Assembly: GCF_030505615.1 (NCBI RefSeq)
Contig: NZ_CP129992.1
Location: 806,001 to 870,000 of the forward strand
Length of the DNA stretch: 64,000 bases
Direction of reading: 5' to 3'
Origin: Salinibaculum rarum
Lineage (GTDB): Archaea > Halobacteriota > Halobacteria > Halobacteriales > Haloarculaceae
Made by a program: the position numbers and the translations under genes
The notes under the pieces: generated by a model
The model's database searches: none
Told to the model about the DNA's origin: nothing
The model's input: the letters and a program-made list of their open reading frames with translations, nothing else
Shown here: one piece after another, positions 1-9,256 of the stretch
How the letters are laid out: every line of letters begins with the position of its first letter
Numbering within the stretch: position 1 is the stretch's first letter

Positions 1-851
1 CCGCCTTCCTTCGTGTCCGGCCGGGCGGCGACGGTGCCGTCGAGACGGTAGGCCCGTCCGTCCTGTGCGGTGTCGATGGTGCCATCCCGGAGGTGGGCGT
101 CGGTGCCCTGGTTCGTGCGGAAGGTGTGCCGGCGGGCGACGGATTCGCTCTCGATGCGCTCGGCGACACGGCGGACGGCGTCGGGGTCGTCACCGCGAAT
201 CCCGTGGAGAATCGGGCAGGGCGTCCGGGGGACACAGACGGCGACGCCTTCCTCACGGTCGACGGTATCCCACACCTCGGGGTAGGCGTCGTCTGCGGCG
301 GCGAACACTGAGTCGACGTCGACCTCGCGGTCACTTCCCCACCGGTCGCGCTCGCGGTAGGAGATACACTCGTAGGTCCACTCCTCGAAGGCCCGGTGTG
401 CGCCGGCGGCGGCGGCCGCCCCAATCAGTCCCCGGCCCATCCCGCGCTCGACCGTCTCGACGCCGGCCACAGAGAGCGTCTCGCGGACAGTATCGAGGTC
501 GAGAAGTTCGCGGACGGCACGCCGGGCAACGTCTGCAAGCGCGTCGGGTACCGCGTCGGGTGCAGCGTCGACGACGACCGCGCCGGGGTTGGTCCGGGGG
601 TCGGCCGTCTCCGCGTGGTCGAGTGCGTTGTCGGCGAGTGCGAGCGTACGCTCGGCCGGGAGGTCACAGTGGACGGCCAGCGCGGCGTTGCCCCGCGTCT
701 TGTGCTCGACGGCGGGGTTGAGTCGCACCAACAGCGTCCGGTCGACGGTGCCGCCGGCCTCGCGCACCTGCTCGGCCAGGCGTGTGGCAACGTACGTCGT
801 GCACATCCCGCGCTCGCGGGAGTCGGTGTCGTCGACGGCGATGACGGTCAC
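1..851 (-). CDS. tiaS: tRNA(Ile2) 2-agmatinylcytidine synthetase TiaS (3' end cut by the window)
   Basis: TiaS joins agmatine to C34 of the AUA-decoding tRNA-Ile, an essential archaeal modification. Reading the minus strand from a GTG at 849-851 gives MTVIAVDDTDSRERGMCTTY, which carries the family's N-terminal DDTDS and GMCTTY motifs. Near the window edge the frame reads RTNQGTDAHLRDG and then RLDGTVAARPDTKEGG, matching the OB-fold region. About 283 codons are present; the C-terminal zinc-ribbon part lies outside the window. I chose the GTG because it places the DDTDS motif at the usual N-terminal position and no better start is seen nearby. The gene is divergent from the HTH regulator gene at 1008, with about 156 bp between them. 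Confidence 0.93.
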   Translation of the reverse strand, partial: MTVIAVDDTDSRERGMCTTYVATRLAEQVREAGGTVDRTLLVRLNPAVEHKTRGNAALAVHCDLPAERTLALADNALDHAETADPRTNPGAVVVDAAPDAVPDALADVARRAVRELLDLDTVRETLSVAGVETVERGMGRGLIGAAAAAGAHRAFEEWTYECISYRERDRWGSDREVDVDSVFAAADDAYPEVWDTVDREEGVAVCVPRTPCPILHGIRGDDPDAVRRVAERIESESVARRHTFRTNQGTDAHLRDGTIDTAQDGRAYRLDGTVAARPDTKEG

Positions 852-1007
852 TATCCCGGCTAGCCCCGACGCCCACTAACCGCTTTCGGGGCCGCCTGCT
901 CGAATCTGTCTGTCTGTGATTACGTTCCGGAAATCGCCAGACACCGGCCGTACAGCCGCCAAAACGCATAAATACGATGAGCGGACTATGTATGTATAGA
1001 TACCAGT

Positions 1008-1973
1008 ATGTCCCGCTCTGCGCTGGTGGGTAACGTCACCGCAATGCTCGAAGATGCAGGCTTCGTCGTCAGCGAACGCTGTGCGATTCGGCCAAAGAGC
1101 TTCGACGTCGCTGCCCGCCGGGGTGAGGACACCATCCTGCTGAAGATTCTCGGGAACATCGACGCCTTCGACGCTCGAACTGGCGCGGAGATGCGTCGCC
1201 TCGGCGAGTATCTGCAGGCCACGCCGATGGTGGTCGGCCTGCGGACTCGCGACGAGGACTTAAAGCCCGGCGTGGTCTACTTTCGCCACGGCGTGCCCGT
1301 GCTTTCGCCCGACACCGCGATGGACCTCTTTGTCGAGGAGGTCCCGCCGCTCATCTACGCGGCACCCGGCGGCCTCTACGTCAACATCGAAAGCGAAGTC
1401 CTCGCCGACGCCCGGCAGGACCGCGACTGGTCGCTTGGCCGACTCGCCCAGGAACTGGGCGTCTCCCGGCGCACCGTCTCGAAGTACGAGGACGGCATGG
1501 ACGCCAGCGTCGAAGTCGCCTCCCAACTGGAGGAGCTGTTCGAGGCACCGCTGACCTCGCCGGTCGAAGTGCTCGATGGTGCCGAGCGGGTCCGCGACGA
1601 CACCGAGACCCCCGAGGACCCCGACGTCGACCCCGACGACGAGTCTATCGTCGCGGTCTTTACCCGCGTCGGCTACGAGGTCCACCCGACCGAGCGCGCT
1701 CCCTTCAAGACCGTCAGCGAAAACGAGAGCGACCACGACCGCGTGCTCACCGGTCACTCGAAGTTCACCCAGACCGCCGAAAAGCGCGCCCGCATCATGT
1801 CGTCGGTCGGCCAGGTCACTCGGACGACCAGCGTCTACGTCGTCGACGAAGCGCCCACCGACGCAATCGAGGGCACCGCCATCGTCGAGGAGTCAGAGAT
1901 GGCCGACATCGAGGACCGCATCGACCTGCGGGACCTCATCATGGACCGCGGCGAGGAAGAGGGGACTGCCTGA
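1008..1973 (+). CDS. XRE-type HTH regulator of the archaeal MJ0586-like family
   Basis: This 321-residue protein belongs to an archaeal family of putative transcriptional regulators. Residues 1-125 form a conserved N-terminal domain that looks nuclease-fold-like, with a [19 protein letters not shown] stretch. An XRE helix-turn-helix follows at about 142-165 ([18 protein letters not shown]). The C-terminal third has an acidic linker and a second small domain. The start follows an AT-rich promoter-like stretch (about 980-1000), consistent with a leaderless mRNA. Its target is unknown. Its position beside tiaS gives no clear functional clue. Confidence 0.85.
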   Translation: MSRSALVGNVTAMLEDAGFVVSERCAIRPKSFDVAARRGEDTILLKILGNIDAFDARTGAEMRRLGEYLQATPMVVGLRTRDEDLKPGVVYFRHGVPVLSPDTAMDLFVEEVPPLIYAAPGGLYVNIESEVLADARQDRDWSLGRLAQELGVSRRTVSKYEDGMDASVEVASQLEELFEAPLTSPVEVLDGAERVRDDTETPEDPDVDPDDESIVAVFTRVGYEVHPTERAPFKTVSENESDHDRVLTGHSKFTQTAEKRARIMSSVGQVTRTTSVYVVDEAPTDAIEGTAIVEESEMADIEDRIDLRDLIMDRGEEEGTA

Positions 1974-1976
1974 CGC

Positions 1977-2222
1977 TTAGGCGTACGTTTCTTCCAGATA
2001 CTCGACGATGTCGTCGGATTCAGGCATCGCTTCGATGCCGTTGTCCGGGTCGACGAGCACCGGAACACCGGTCTGACCGCTGATTTCTTCGACCTCTGTC
2101 CGGTTGCTGTGGCTCCGGGGAACCATGTGTGACTCGTAGTCGAGACCGAGTTCGTCGAGTTTCTTCGTGACTTTCGCGCAGTACGGGCACCCTTCGAGTT
2201 CGTACAGTTCGAGGTTCGGCAT
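1977..2222 (-). CDS. Glutaredoxin-like protein with CPYC active site
   Basis: This 81-residue thiol-disulfide oxidoreductase has the dithiol glutaredoxin motif CPYC at residues 12-15 and the cis-proline segment TGVPVLVD around 51-58. It is a single thioredoxin-fold domain close to the minimal length for the family. Haloarchaea use gamma-glutamylcysteine rather than glutathione, so the physiological reductant is uncertain. It converges on the HTH gene, with its stop codon three bases past that gene's stop. It may be co-directional with the permease gene upstream at 3713, with 57 bp between. Confidence 0.9.
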   Translation of the reverse strand: MPNLELYELEGCPYCAKVTKKLDELGLDYESHMVPRSHSNRTEVEEISGQTGVPVLVDPDNGIEAMPESDDIVEYLEETYA

Positions 2223-2279
2223 TCACTCGATGTAGACGCGCGACGGAAAAAAGAGCGTCGCCCGTGTGCGACCCCGCTG

Positions 2280-3713
2280 TCAGAGGGCGCCGGCGAGGAT
2301 GCCACTCGTCCGGACGAAAAAGTACAGGACGAACACGCCGGCGAGTATCCACTGTCCGGGGTGGACCTCCCGGTGGTGGCCCTGTGCCGCCTTGATGAGG
2401 GGGTAGGAGATGATACCGGCGGCGATACCGTAGGAAATCGAGTAGGTAAACGGCATGATGAACATCGTCAGGCCGGCGGGGACCGCATGCGAGAGGTCGT
2501 CCCACTGGATGTCGACGATGTTGCGCATCATCAGGACGGCGACGACCACGAGCGCGATGTGGGAGGCGTGCAGCGGGACCGCGGCCGCGAGGGGGACGAG
2601 TGCCAGCGAGGCGAGAAAGAGCAGCGCGATGACCAGTGCGGTCAGCCCGGTCCGGCCACCCTCTTCGACGCCGGTCGAGGACTCGATGTAGGTCGTCACC
2701 GTCGAGGTGCCGATGATGCCACCGATTGTGGTCCCGACTGCATCACCCAGCAGCGGCCTGTCGATGTCCGGGAGGTTCCCGTCCTCGTCGAGGAAGCCGG
2801 CGACCTGTGCGACGCCGGTCAGCGTCCCTGCAGTGTCGAAAAAGTCCACGAAGAAGAAGGTAAAGACGATGAGGCTGAACCCGAGCGCGTCGACGTTCGA
2901 GAACCCCTGCAAGAACGCACCGACGAGCGGCGTGATGTCGTAGCCGGCCGCCGAGTAGACCACGTCGGTCTGCCCGGTCAGCGACGCCGGCGTGTACAGC
3001 GAGACACCTTCTGCGACCTGCGGATTGATGGCCGTGTAGCCGGCGGCGTCGACCAGGTACGAGGCGACGGTCGTCAGCAGGATGCCGATGATGATAGAGC
3101 CGGGGACCTGCGCGGCGTACAGCCCCAGCGTCAGGAAGAGGCCAACGACGGAGATAATCGCGATGGGGTCGGTCGCGAAGACCGGGTTAAACTGCAGGAA
3201 GGTCGCGGGGTCCGAGGCGACGACGTGCATCGCCTCCAGGCCGATGATTGCCAAAAAGAGGCCGATACCGCCGCCGATGGCGAACTTCACCGGTTCCGGG
3301 AACAGCCTGATGATGTACTCGCGAGCGCCGGCGAGGGTCAACAGGATGAAGATGACTCCCTCGACGACGACGGCCGCGAGTGCGGTCTGCCAGGGTACCC
3401 CGAGACCCAGCACGACGGTAAAGGCAAAGAAGGCGTTGAGGCCGAGCCCAGGCGCCTGTGCGAAGGGCCGGTTGGCGTACAGCGCCATGATGAACGTCGC
3501 GACAGCCGCCGAGAGAATCGTCACGACGGCCAGCATCTGGAGCGTCTCGCCGGCCGTGCGTCCCTCGACCGAGATTGCCGCGCTCAGAATCGCCGGGTTG
3601 ACGATGACGATGTAGCTCATCGTCAGGAACGTCGTGATACCGGCGACGATTTCGGTCCGAACGTCCGTATCGTGCTCGTCTAATTCGAAGAACTCCGCGA
3701 GTGTTCCCGCCAT
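2280..3713 (-). CDS. NCS2-family nucleobase (adenine/guanine/hypoxanthine-type) permease
   Basis: This 477-residue polytopic membrane protein opens with the AzgA-subfamily signature in EIVAGITTFLTMSYI and NPAIL, and later has the FTFFFVDFFDTAGT segment typical of the purine-permease branch of NCS2. About 12-14 transmembrane segments are expected. The family is known to import purine bases with protons or sodium; the exact substrate cannot be read from sequence. The next gene upstream on the same strand is pyrE, which suggests a nucleobase uptake and salvage context, though a 100-bp gap separates them. Confidence 0.88.
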   Translation of the reverse strand: MAGTLAEFFELDEHDTDVRTEIVAGITTFLTMSYIVIVNPAILSAAISVEGRTAGETLQMLAVVTILSAAVATFIMALYANRPFAQAPGLGLNAFFAFTVVLGLGVPWQTALAAVVVEGVIFILLTLAGAREYIIRLFPEPVKFAIGGGIGLFLAIIGLEAMHVVASDPATFLQFNPVFATDPIAIISVVGLFLTLGLYAAQVPGSIIIGILLTTVASYLVDAAGYTAINPQVAEGVSLYTPASLTGQTDVVYSAAGYDITPLVGAFLQGFSNVDALGFSLIVFTFFFVDFFDTAGTLTGVAQVAGFLDEDGNLPDIDRPLLGDAVGTTIGGIIGTSTVTTYIESSTGVEEGGRTGLTALVIALLFLASLALVPLAAAVPLHASHIALVVVAVLMMRNIVDIQWDDLSHAVPAGLTMFIMPFTYSISYGIAAGIISYPLIKAAQGHHREVHPGQWILAGVFVLYFFVRTSGILAGAL

Positions 3714-3813
3714 TGTTCGACTCTCCGGATAGACCGGATTAAGCGTGGCGAGACGACCTGAGAGCTGTCACCAGGAAAACAGTCCCCCGCCGATTCCTCG
3801 GGACGGCCGACCG

Positions 3814-4338
3814 TCAGGCGTCGTCGGCCAGCAATTCGGAGGCTGTCACCAGCGCGTCCAGTTCGATGTCGTGTTCGGCGAGGTTCTCGCGGGCGCCTTC
3901 CTCGCGGTCGACGACGACGAGCACGCGGTCGACCGTCGCGCCCGCCTCGCGGAGCGCCTCGACGGCGTCGATTGCGCTCTGGCCGGTCGTCGCGATGTCT
4001 TCGAGGACGACGACCTCCTCGCCGTCGGCGAGGCTCCCCTCTATCTGGTTGCCGGTACCGTACTCTTTGGCCTGTTTCCGGACGATGACGTAGGGGTTGC
4101 CCGTCTCGACGCTGGTGACCGCGGCGAGTGGGACTGCGCCGAGTGCGACGCCGGCGAGTTTCGTCTCGCCGACTCGCTCTGCGAACGCCTCGGCGATGAG
4201 CGCGAGGGCGTCGGGGTCGGTCTCGAAGACGTACTTGTCGACGTAGTAGTCGCTCGTGCCACCGTGGGAGAGTTCGAACTCCCCGAACCGGACCGCGTCG
4301 GTCTCTCGGAGTGCGTCGATGAGCGCCTGCATGTTCAT
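3814..4338 (-). CDS. pyrE: Orotate phosphoribosyltransferase
   Basis: PyrE converts orotate and PRPP to orotidine 5'-phosphate in de novo pyrimidine synthesis. The 174-residue protein has the type I PRTase PRPP-binding motif [14 protein letters not shown] near residue 110 and the [13 protein letters not shown] segment near residue 25 that contacts PRPP. The length fits haloarchaeal PyrE. Translation may start at this ATG (MNMQ) or two codons later. It is divergent from glmM. Confidence 0.95.
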   Translation of the reverse strand: MNMQALIDALRETDAVRFGEFELSHGGTSDYYVDKYVFETDPDALALIAEAFAERVGETKLAGVALGAVPLAAVTSVETGNPYVIVRKQAKEYGTGNQIEGSLADGEEVVVLEDIATTGQSAIDAVEALREAGATVDRVLVVVDREEGARENLAEHDIELDALVTASELLADDA

Positions 4339-4423
4339 GTGCGCCGGTGATGGGAGCGGCGGTTAAGGGGTTGCCGATGCTGACCGACCGGCCGAGCGGA
4401 ATCCCTATGGCCCCGCCGGACGC

Positions 4424-5785
4424 ATGGCCATCCGAATGCAGGTCTTCGGGTCAAGCGGCGTCCGCGGGGTGGCAAACGAGGAGTTGACGCCACGGTTCGC
4501 ACTCGAGATAGCACGGGCCGCCGGGTCGGTCTTCGACACCGACCGGGTGGCACTCGCCCGCGACACGCGCCTGACGGGCGAGATGCTCGCCGACAGCGTC
4601 GCCAGCGGCCTCGCCAGCGTCGGCTGTACCACCGACCGCCTCGGTATCGCCCCCACGCCCGCCCTCCAGGCGTACTGCGAACGCGAGGGCGTCCCCGGCG
4701 TGATGATTACCGCCTCGCACAACCCCCCGGCGTACAACGGCATCAAACTCATCGGCGCCAGCGGCGTCGAACTCACCCGCGACCGCCTGGACGCCGTGGA
4801 GGCTCGCCTCGATGCCGACCCCGACCGCGTCGAGTGGGACGAGACTGGGGCGAGTCGCCGTATCGATTCGGCTAATCGCCGATACCACGAGGAACTGCTC
4901 TCGGCTGTCGACCGCGACGCCATCGCCGACGCCGACCTCACCGTCGCACTCGACCCCGGCCACGGCGCAGGCGCGATGACCAGCCCCGACTTCTTCCGTG
5001 CCCTGGGCTGTTCGGTGCTGACGGTCAACGCCCAGCCCGACGGCCGCTTCCCCGGTCGGGACCCCGAACCCGTCGCCGAACACCTCGACGACCTCGCGCG
5101 ACTCACCCGCACCAGCGACGCCGACCTGGGTATCGCTCACGACGGCGACGCCGACCGCGCGATGTTCGTCGACGAGACCGGCACGTTCGTCGAGGGTGAC
5201 GCCGCCCTCGCCGCCCTCGCCGCTTCCCAAATCGACGCCGGCGACGTCGCAGTATCGGCGGTCAACGCCTCCCAGCGACTCGTCGACGTGGCCGACGCCG
5301 CCGGCGCCAGCCTCCGACTGACCCCTATCGGGAGTACCTACCTCATCACCGCTATCCGCGACCTCGAACGTGAGGGCCAGCGCGTCCCGATTGCGGGCGA
5401 GGGCAACGGTGGCATCCTCTTTCCGGATTACCGCATCGCCCGCGACGGCGCGTACACCGCCGCCCGCTTCTGTGAACTGCTCGTCGACCAGCCGGCGAGC
5501 GAGCTCGTGGCCGACTACGACGACTACCACAACGTCCGCTACAACGTCACCTACGAGAGCGAGGCCGAACGCGCGGCGATGCTCGACGCAATCGGACGCC
5601 AGGCCGAGGCGGCCGACGCCGACCTCGATACGACCGACGGCTACCGGCTCGATTACGGCGACGCCTGGGTGCTGGCCCGCCCCAGCGGCACGGAGCCGCT
5701 CGTGCGCGTCTACGCAGAGGCGCGGGACGAAGCGCGTGCCCGCGACCTCGCCGAGTCGATGGTCGAGGCAATCGAGGCCGCCTGA
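4424..5785 (+). CDS. glmM: Phosphohexomutase, phosphoglucosamine mutase type
   Basis: This alpha-D-phosphohexomutase has all hallmark regions: an N-terminal FGSSGVRG, the phosphoserine loop TASHNPPAYNG with catalytic Ser98, the Mg-binding DGDADR at 240-245, the sugar-binding GEGNGG, and the phosphate-binding RPSGTEPLVRVY near the C terminus. It most likely interconverts glucosamine-6-P and glucosamine-1-P for surface glycans, but mannose or glucose phosphomutase activity cannot be excluded. An alternative ATG at 4436 would place FGSSGVRG at the usual N-terminal position. The stop is two bases from the opposing stop of the next gene. Confidence 0.9.
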   Translation: MAIRMQVFGSSGVRGVANEELTPRFALEIARAAGSVFDTDRVALARDTRLTGEMLADSVASGLASVGCTTDRLGIAPTPALQAYCEREGVPGVMITASHNPPAYNGIKLIGASGVELTRDRLDAVEARLDADPDRVEWDETGASRRIDSANRRYHEELLSAVDRDAIADADLTVALDPGHGAGAMTSPDFFRALGCSVLTVNAQPDGRFPGRDPEPVAEHLDDLARLTRTSDADLGIAHDGDADRAMFVDETGTFVEGDAALAALAASQIDAGDVAVSAVNASQRLVDVADAAGASLRLTPIGSTYLITAIRDLEREGQRVPIAGEGNGGILFPDYRIARDGAYTAARFCELLVDQPASELVADYDDYHNVRYNVTYESEAERAAMLDAIGRQAEAADADLDTTDGYRLDYGDAWVLARPSGTEPLVRVYAEARDEARARDLAESMVEAIEAA

Positions 5786-5786
5786 C

Positions 5787-6914
5787 CTACCGCTCGGGAA
5801 ACTCGTCTATGGCCTCGGCCAGCCGCTCGCGCTCCTCGCGGCGCGTCTCCAGTTCCTCGGCGACCGCGCCGCTCGTGAGCCGTTCTCGTTCCTCGTCGGT
5901 CAGTTCGGCCTCGGCGACGGCACTGTCGTGGAGTCGGTCGTACGCCGTCTCCCGCGGGAGTCGCCTGACCGCCCGCAGCGACTCGACGACATCGGGCGCG
6001 AGGCGATTGACCACGGCCGTCAGTTCCTGACACTGCCAGCGCAGTTCCTCGGCAGTCGGCGGCGGCCACCCGACCGTGAGCGGCTCCCCGTCGAGTCGAC
6101 GGAGGTACGTCTGCTGGGTCGCTATCGCCTGCTTCAGCGCCGTCGGGTCGTCGACGTAGTGGTCGAGTTTCGACCGCGAGTAGTCGGCCAACTCCAGTAG
6201 CTTTGGAATCGACTCCGTCCCCGGCGGATGGCTGTCGACGTACGATTTGAGGTCTGCCGGTGGCGACTGGAAGGGAACGAGCGGGTAGACGTCCGTCCGG
6301 TCGAGAAAGTCGAGCACCTCCCGTGCGGACCCGTCCCGCTTGAACTCGGCGAAGGCGTCGGTGACGGCCTCGTCGTACCGTTCGATTGGCTCGCGGAGCC
6401 GGTCGGTCGGCGCCGTGAGGTCTGCCTCGCCGAGTCGCTGGAGCCGTTCTAGCTCGTCGATGCGCTCGCGGACCTCGTGGCGGCGTTCCCGAACCTGCTT
6501 GCGCGCCCGTTCGTACTCGTCGCGTGCGCTCTCGCGGTCGGTCAGCCGGTCGACCAGGTCCGCGACCGGCGACAGTTGCTCGCGGACGTACTCGAAGTCC
6601 GACTCGTTCAGGCGGCGCTGCTGGAGGTGGTCGTCGCTCTCCTCGAAGGCCTCCCGGAGGAGGATGTCTTCGGGGAGTTCCTCGACGAACGTCTCGACGC
6701 GGCCCTGGAACTCGATGAACTTCTGAAAGTCGCCGTCGCCGGTCGCCGGCTCCTCGTAGCGGCCCAGGATTCCGGTAAACTCCTCGTAGGCGTCGGCGAG
6801 TTGCCGGAGGTCGGCCTCGCCGAACTCGTCGACGCGCTGCTGGGCTCGTTCGAGATCGTCTGCGGCCCGCCGGAGTCGGTCGACGGGGTCGGCGGCTGAC
6901 TTACTCGTAGACAT
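5787..6914 (-). CDS. Haloarchaeal coiled-coil protein overlapping hisI
   Basis: This 375-residue soluble protein is dominated by charged heptad-like helices, especially residues about 10-60, 125-180 and the C-terminal 40, so long coiled coils are predicted. No catalytic motif is recognised. A more conserved middle section includes [14 protein letters not shown] and [20 protein letters not shown] start it at the ATG at 6912-6914, which overlaps the end of hisI by 14 bp, implying translational coupling. An upstream in-frame extension is possible but runs inside hisI and is low-complexity. It may correspond to the haloarchaeal DUF7118 family, from memory and unverified. Function unknown. Confidence 0.8.
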   Translation of the reverse strand: MSTSKSAADPVDRLRRAADDLERAQQRVDEFGEADLRQLADAYEEFTGILGRYEEPATGDGDFQKFIEFQGRVETFVEELPEDILLREAFEESDDHLQQRRLNESDFEYVREQLSPVADLVDRLTDRESARDEYERARKQVRERRHEVRERIDELERLQRLGEADLTAPTDRLREPIERYDEAVTDAFAEFKRDGSAREVLDFLDRTDVYPLVPFQSPPADLKSYVDSHPPGTESIPKLLELADYSRSKLDHYVDDPTALKQAIATQQTYLRRLDGEPLTVGWPPPTAEELRWQCQELTAVVNRLAPDVVESLRAVRRLPRETAYDRLHDSAVAEAELTDEERERLTSGAVAEELETRREERERLAEAIDEFPER

Positions 6915-7272
6915 CGTCGGGGTCGAAGACCCGCTCGCCGACGACATCGCCGTCGACGGTGCGGTAGAAACAGGACTCGTAGCCGGTGTGACAGGCGCCA
7001 CCCTCCTGCTCGACGAGATAGAGCAAGGCGTCGCCGTCACAGTCGACGCGAACCTCCTCGACGTGCTGGACGTGCCCGCTGGAGCCGCCCTTCTGCCAGA
7101 GTTCGTCCCGGCTGCGCGAGTAGTAGTGGGCCAGACCCGTCTCGCGGGTGCGTTCGAGCGCGTCTTCGGTGACGTACGCGAGCATCAACACGTCGCCCGA
7201 GTCGGCGTCCTGTGCGACGGCGGGGAGCAGTTCCTGCTCGTCGAAGGCGAGCTGGGGGGCGTCGGCACTCAT
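6901..7272 (-). CDS. hisI: Phosphoribosyl-AMP cyclohydrolase
   Basis: HisI opens the adenine ring of PR-AMP in the third step of histidine synthesis. The 123-residue form (from [10 protein letters not shown]) has DVLMLAYV, the [18 protein letters not shown] core, and the metal ligands in [14 protein letters not shown] and the closing [14 protein letters not shown]. There is no fused HisE domain. The ATG at 7270-7272 is preferred over an upstream extension because it aligns with family N termini. The 3' end overlaps the coiled-coil protein gene by 14 bp, suggesting a two-gene operon. Confidence 0.95.
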   Translation of the reverse strand: MSADAPQLAFDEQELLPAVAQDADSGDVLMLAYVTEDALERTRETGLAHYYSRSRDELWQKGGSSGHVQHVEEVRVDCDGDALLYLVEQEGGACHTGYESCFYRTVDGDVVGERVFDPDDVYE

Positions 7273-7309
7273 ATCCGGTAGGTCGTGGGTCGGGGTTGTA
7301 GGTCTTGTC

Positions 7310-8359
7310 CTAGGCCAACCCGACCGCCTGGAGGACGACAAAGAGCAGGTCGCCGGCGGTCAGCGAGACGAGCAGGCCGAAAAACAGTGGGACCAGGAAG
7401 GGAATGCCCGGCGAAATCCACACTCTGTCCTCGGTGACGAGCATCTCCAGTCCCTCCCGAAGCGCCTCGGGAGTGGTGCCGTAGGCGCTGCCCTCGATGT
7501 CGTCGAGAAATGCCTCGGCCCCCCAGGGGTCGTCGAACGCCGCGGTCTCGCGTTCGACTGGCTCGCCGCCGTCGGTGACGGCCGCCTCGGAAATCGACCC
7601 GTCGCCGGGGTCGTTTGGCTCAGCAGGGAGCGAGTCGGGGTCCCGGTACTGGTCGGGATTTGCCCGGAGTTCGGCCAGTTCCAGCCCGCGATACTGCAGG
7701 TACATCCGGAGCGCGTCGATGTCCAGGCCACGCCAGGAAAAGTACGAGCGCAGTCCCCCCAGCGAGATGTCGTCGGTCAGCGAGCGGTCGGGAAAGGAGA
7801 GGATGGTCCCGTAATCGTCGGTAATCTCCGCGACGGCGACGGGCTTTGCGACGAACATCCCCGGCGAGAGATAGCCGGAAGCGGCGTTGCGCACCGCGAG
7901 GACGAAGGGGTAGGCGATGCCGACGAGGACCGTATTCGAGAGAATCGTCAGCGAGAACGCGGGGATGTTCGGCTCGATGACGGGGAGGAGATAGTCGACG
8001 CCGAACGTCCGGAGGTCGTAGGTGGGAAAGACCGGAAAGAGGAGTGCGACGACCCAGAAGGCCTTGGTGTCGGCCCCGCCGAAACCGCCGATGAGCCAGA
8101 AGCCATAGACCAGCGGCACGACAAAGAGGAGGCTAATGCCGACCCCGACCAGAAAGCGCCGGCGCTCGAACTGCGCGCTGAAACTGTTGCCCGCCTCGAA
8201 GACGGTGTAGGCGTCGACGACGAGCAAGAGGACAGCCAGTGCCGCAATCGGGTACCACGTCCGATTGGAGACCCGTCGCGTCTTGACGTCGCGGTAGGCG
8301 ACGTAGCCAAAGAACGGGATGGCGACGAGTCGGACCAGGTCGGGAGTCGACGCGAACAC
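7310..8359 (-). CDS. Archaeal prepilin/preflagellin peptidase (A24 family, PibD-like) with a large insert
   Basis: This membrane aspartyl protease would cut class III signal peptides of archaellins and type IV pilins. The two catalytic aspartates are visible: Asp24 in [11 protein letters not shown] and Asp97 in GGFGGADTK. Transmembrane segments lie in residues 1-190 and again at about 318-345. At 349 residues it is longer than typical A24 archaeal enzymes. The excess is a soluble acidic region at about 195-315 before the last hydrophobic segment. The start is GTG at 8357-8359. It is co-directional with hisI downstream, with a 37-bp gap. No pilin gene is in the window, so substrates lie elsewhere. 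Confidence 0.88.
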   Translation of the reverse strand: MFASTPDLVRLVAIPFFGYVAYRDVKTRRVSNRTWYPIAALAVLLLVVDAYTVFEAGNSFSAQFERRRFLVGVGISLLFVVPLVYGFWLIGGFGGADTKAFWVVALLFPVFPTYDLRTFGVDYLLPVIEPNIPAFSLTILSNTVLVGIAYPFVLAVRNAASGYLSPGMFVAKPVAVAEITDDYGTILSFPDRSLTDDISLGGLRSYFSWRGLDIDALRMYLQYRGLELAELRANPDQYRDPDSLPAEPNDPGDGSISEAAVTDGGEPVERETAAFDDPWGAEAFLDDIEGSAYGTTPEALREGLEMLVTEDRVWISPGIPFLVPLFFGLLVSLTAGDLLFVVLQAVGLA

Positions 8360-8462
8360 GCCACTGCGTGCGCACGCCCCCCTGTTAGCAGTTCCGACTC
8401 GGTGCGCCGGCGGTTGTCACTCCTCGCCGGTCGCGAACGCGAAAAGGTGGCTGCAGGCGCGT

Positions 8463-8852
8463 TCAGATGACGCGGTTCTGCAGGTAGTCGAGGTGCTTTG
8501 CGTTGTAGACGATTTTGACTGTGTCGGCAGCGGGCGACCCGATGCAGGTCAGCCGGACGTTCTTCTCTTCGACTTCTTCGTCGGAGAGAATCTGCTGCAT
8601 GTCCATGTCGATCTCGCCTTCGAGGACGATAGACGCACAGTTCGCACAGGCGCCTGCGCGACACGAGAACGGCCAGTCGTACCCCTGGGCCTCGGCAGCC
8701 TCGAGGATGTACTCGCCTTCGTTTACGTCCAGCTCGCCGTAATCCTCCTCACCGAGGTCCGCGTCGGCCGCTTGCTCGAAGAGGTCGTCTGCGTACAGGT
8801 CCCAGCCTTGGTCGTCCACGACTTCGTAATTAAGGTACTCTACGGTTGGCAT
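8463..8852 (-). CDS. fdx: Plant-type [2Fe-2S] ferredoxin, haloarchaeal form
   Basis: This 129-residue ferredoxin carries the cluster ligands in [11 protein letters not shown] plus a fourth cysteine in VRLTCIGSP. The length and an acidic N-terminal insertion ([20 protein letters not shown]) match the classic halobacterial ferredoxin, known as the electron acceptor of pyruvate and 2-oxoglutarate oxidoreductases. I use the ATG at 8850-8852 ([10 protein letters not shown]); a longer in-frame extension lies in non-conserved sequence. Transcribed alone on this strand. Confidence 0.95.
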   Translation of the reverse strand: MPTVEYLNYEVVDDQGWDLYADDLFEQAADADLGEEDYGELDVNEGEYILEAAEAQGYDWPFSCRAGACANCASIVLEGEIDMDMQQILSDEEVEEKNVRLTCIGSPAADTVKIVYNAKHLDYLQNRVI

Positions 8853-8953
8853 CACACGGGTGTTCTGGCCCCTCCCGGTTAGACTTTGCTGTTCCGAGAG
8901 TATCTGCTGGTACAATTATGATAGTTTCCCGGACCCTGGGCTCGTTCCGTCGG

Positions 8954-9157
8954 CTACAACTCGACGACGTCTTTCATCGGGATGAGGCGGTGTTTCATCT
9001 CCGGTTTCGTGTAACCTGCCGACTCCGCGTCGCGTCCCTGGGTGTACACTTTCACTCGCTGCTGGAGAACGTGTGGCTCGCCTTGCTTGTTCTCGACGAC
9101 TGTGACCGTGCGCCAGGCCTCGTCTTCCATGTCACGCACATCCACAGAGGCAAGCAT
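8954..9157 (-). CDS. Small conserved-looking protein of unknown function
   Basis: The reading frame gives a 67-residue, mostly polar product containing WRTVTVVENKQGEPHVLQQR and KPEMKHRLIPMKDVVEL. Codon usage is clearly haloarchaeal (mostly G or C at third positions), which argues for real coding. There are no cysteines, signal peptide or membrane segment. The start may be the ATG at 9155-9157 or the internal ATG at 9128-9130 (MEDEAW). I do not recognise the family. It lies between the ferredoxin and HemAT genes, on the same strand. Confidence 0.6.
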   Translation of the reverse strand: MLASVDVRDMEDEAWRTVTVVENKQGEPHVLQQRVKVYTQGRDAESAGYTKPEMKHRLIPMKDVVEL

Positions 9158-9256
9158 ATAGCTGACGGCGCCACCGGGCGCGTCGCCTCTCTCAGTCGGC
9201 CGTGAAATCGGTCCGCCACTGGAGTTTTGCCATCGCGCCCGCCTCCGGTGGCCGAG

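Noticed and set aside
65-863. Several plus-strand frames at the left edge
   Set aside because: They are arginine-rich or low-complexity shadows of tiaS, which reads with family motifs on the minus strand from a GTG.
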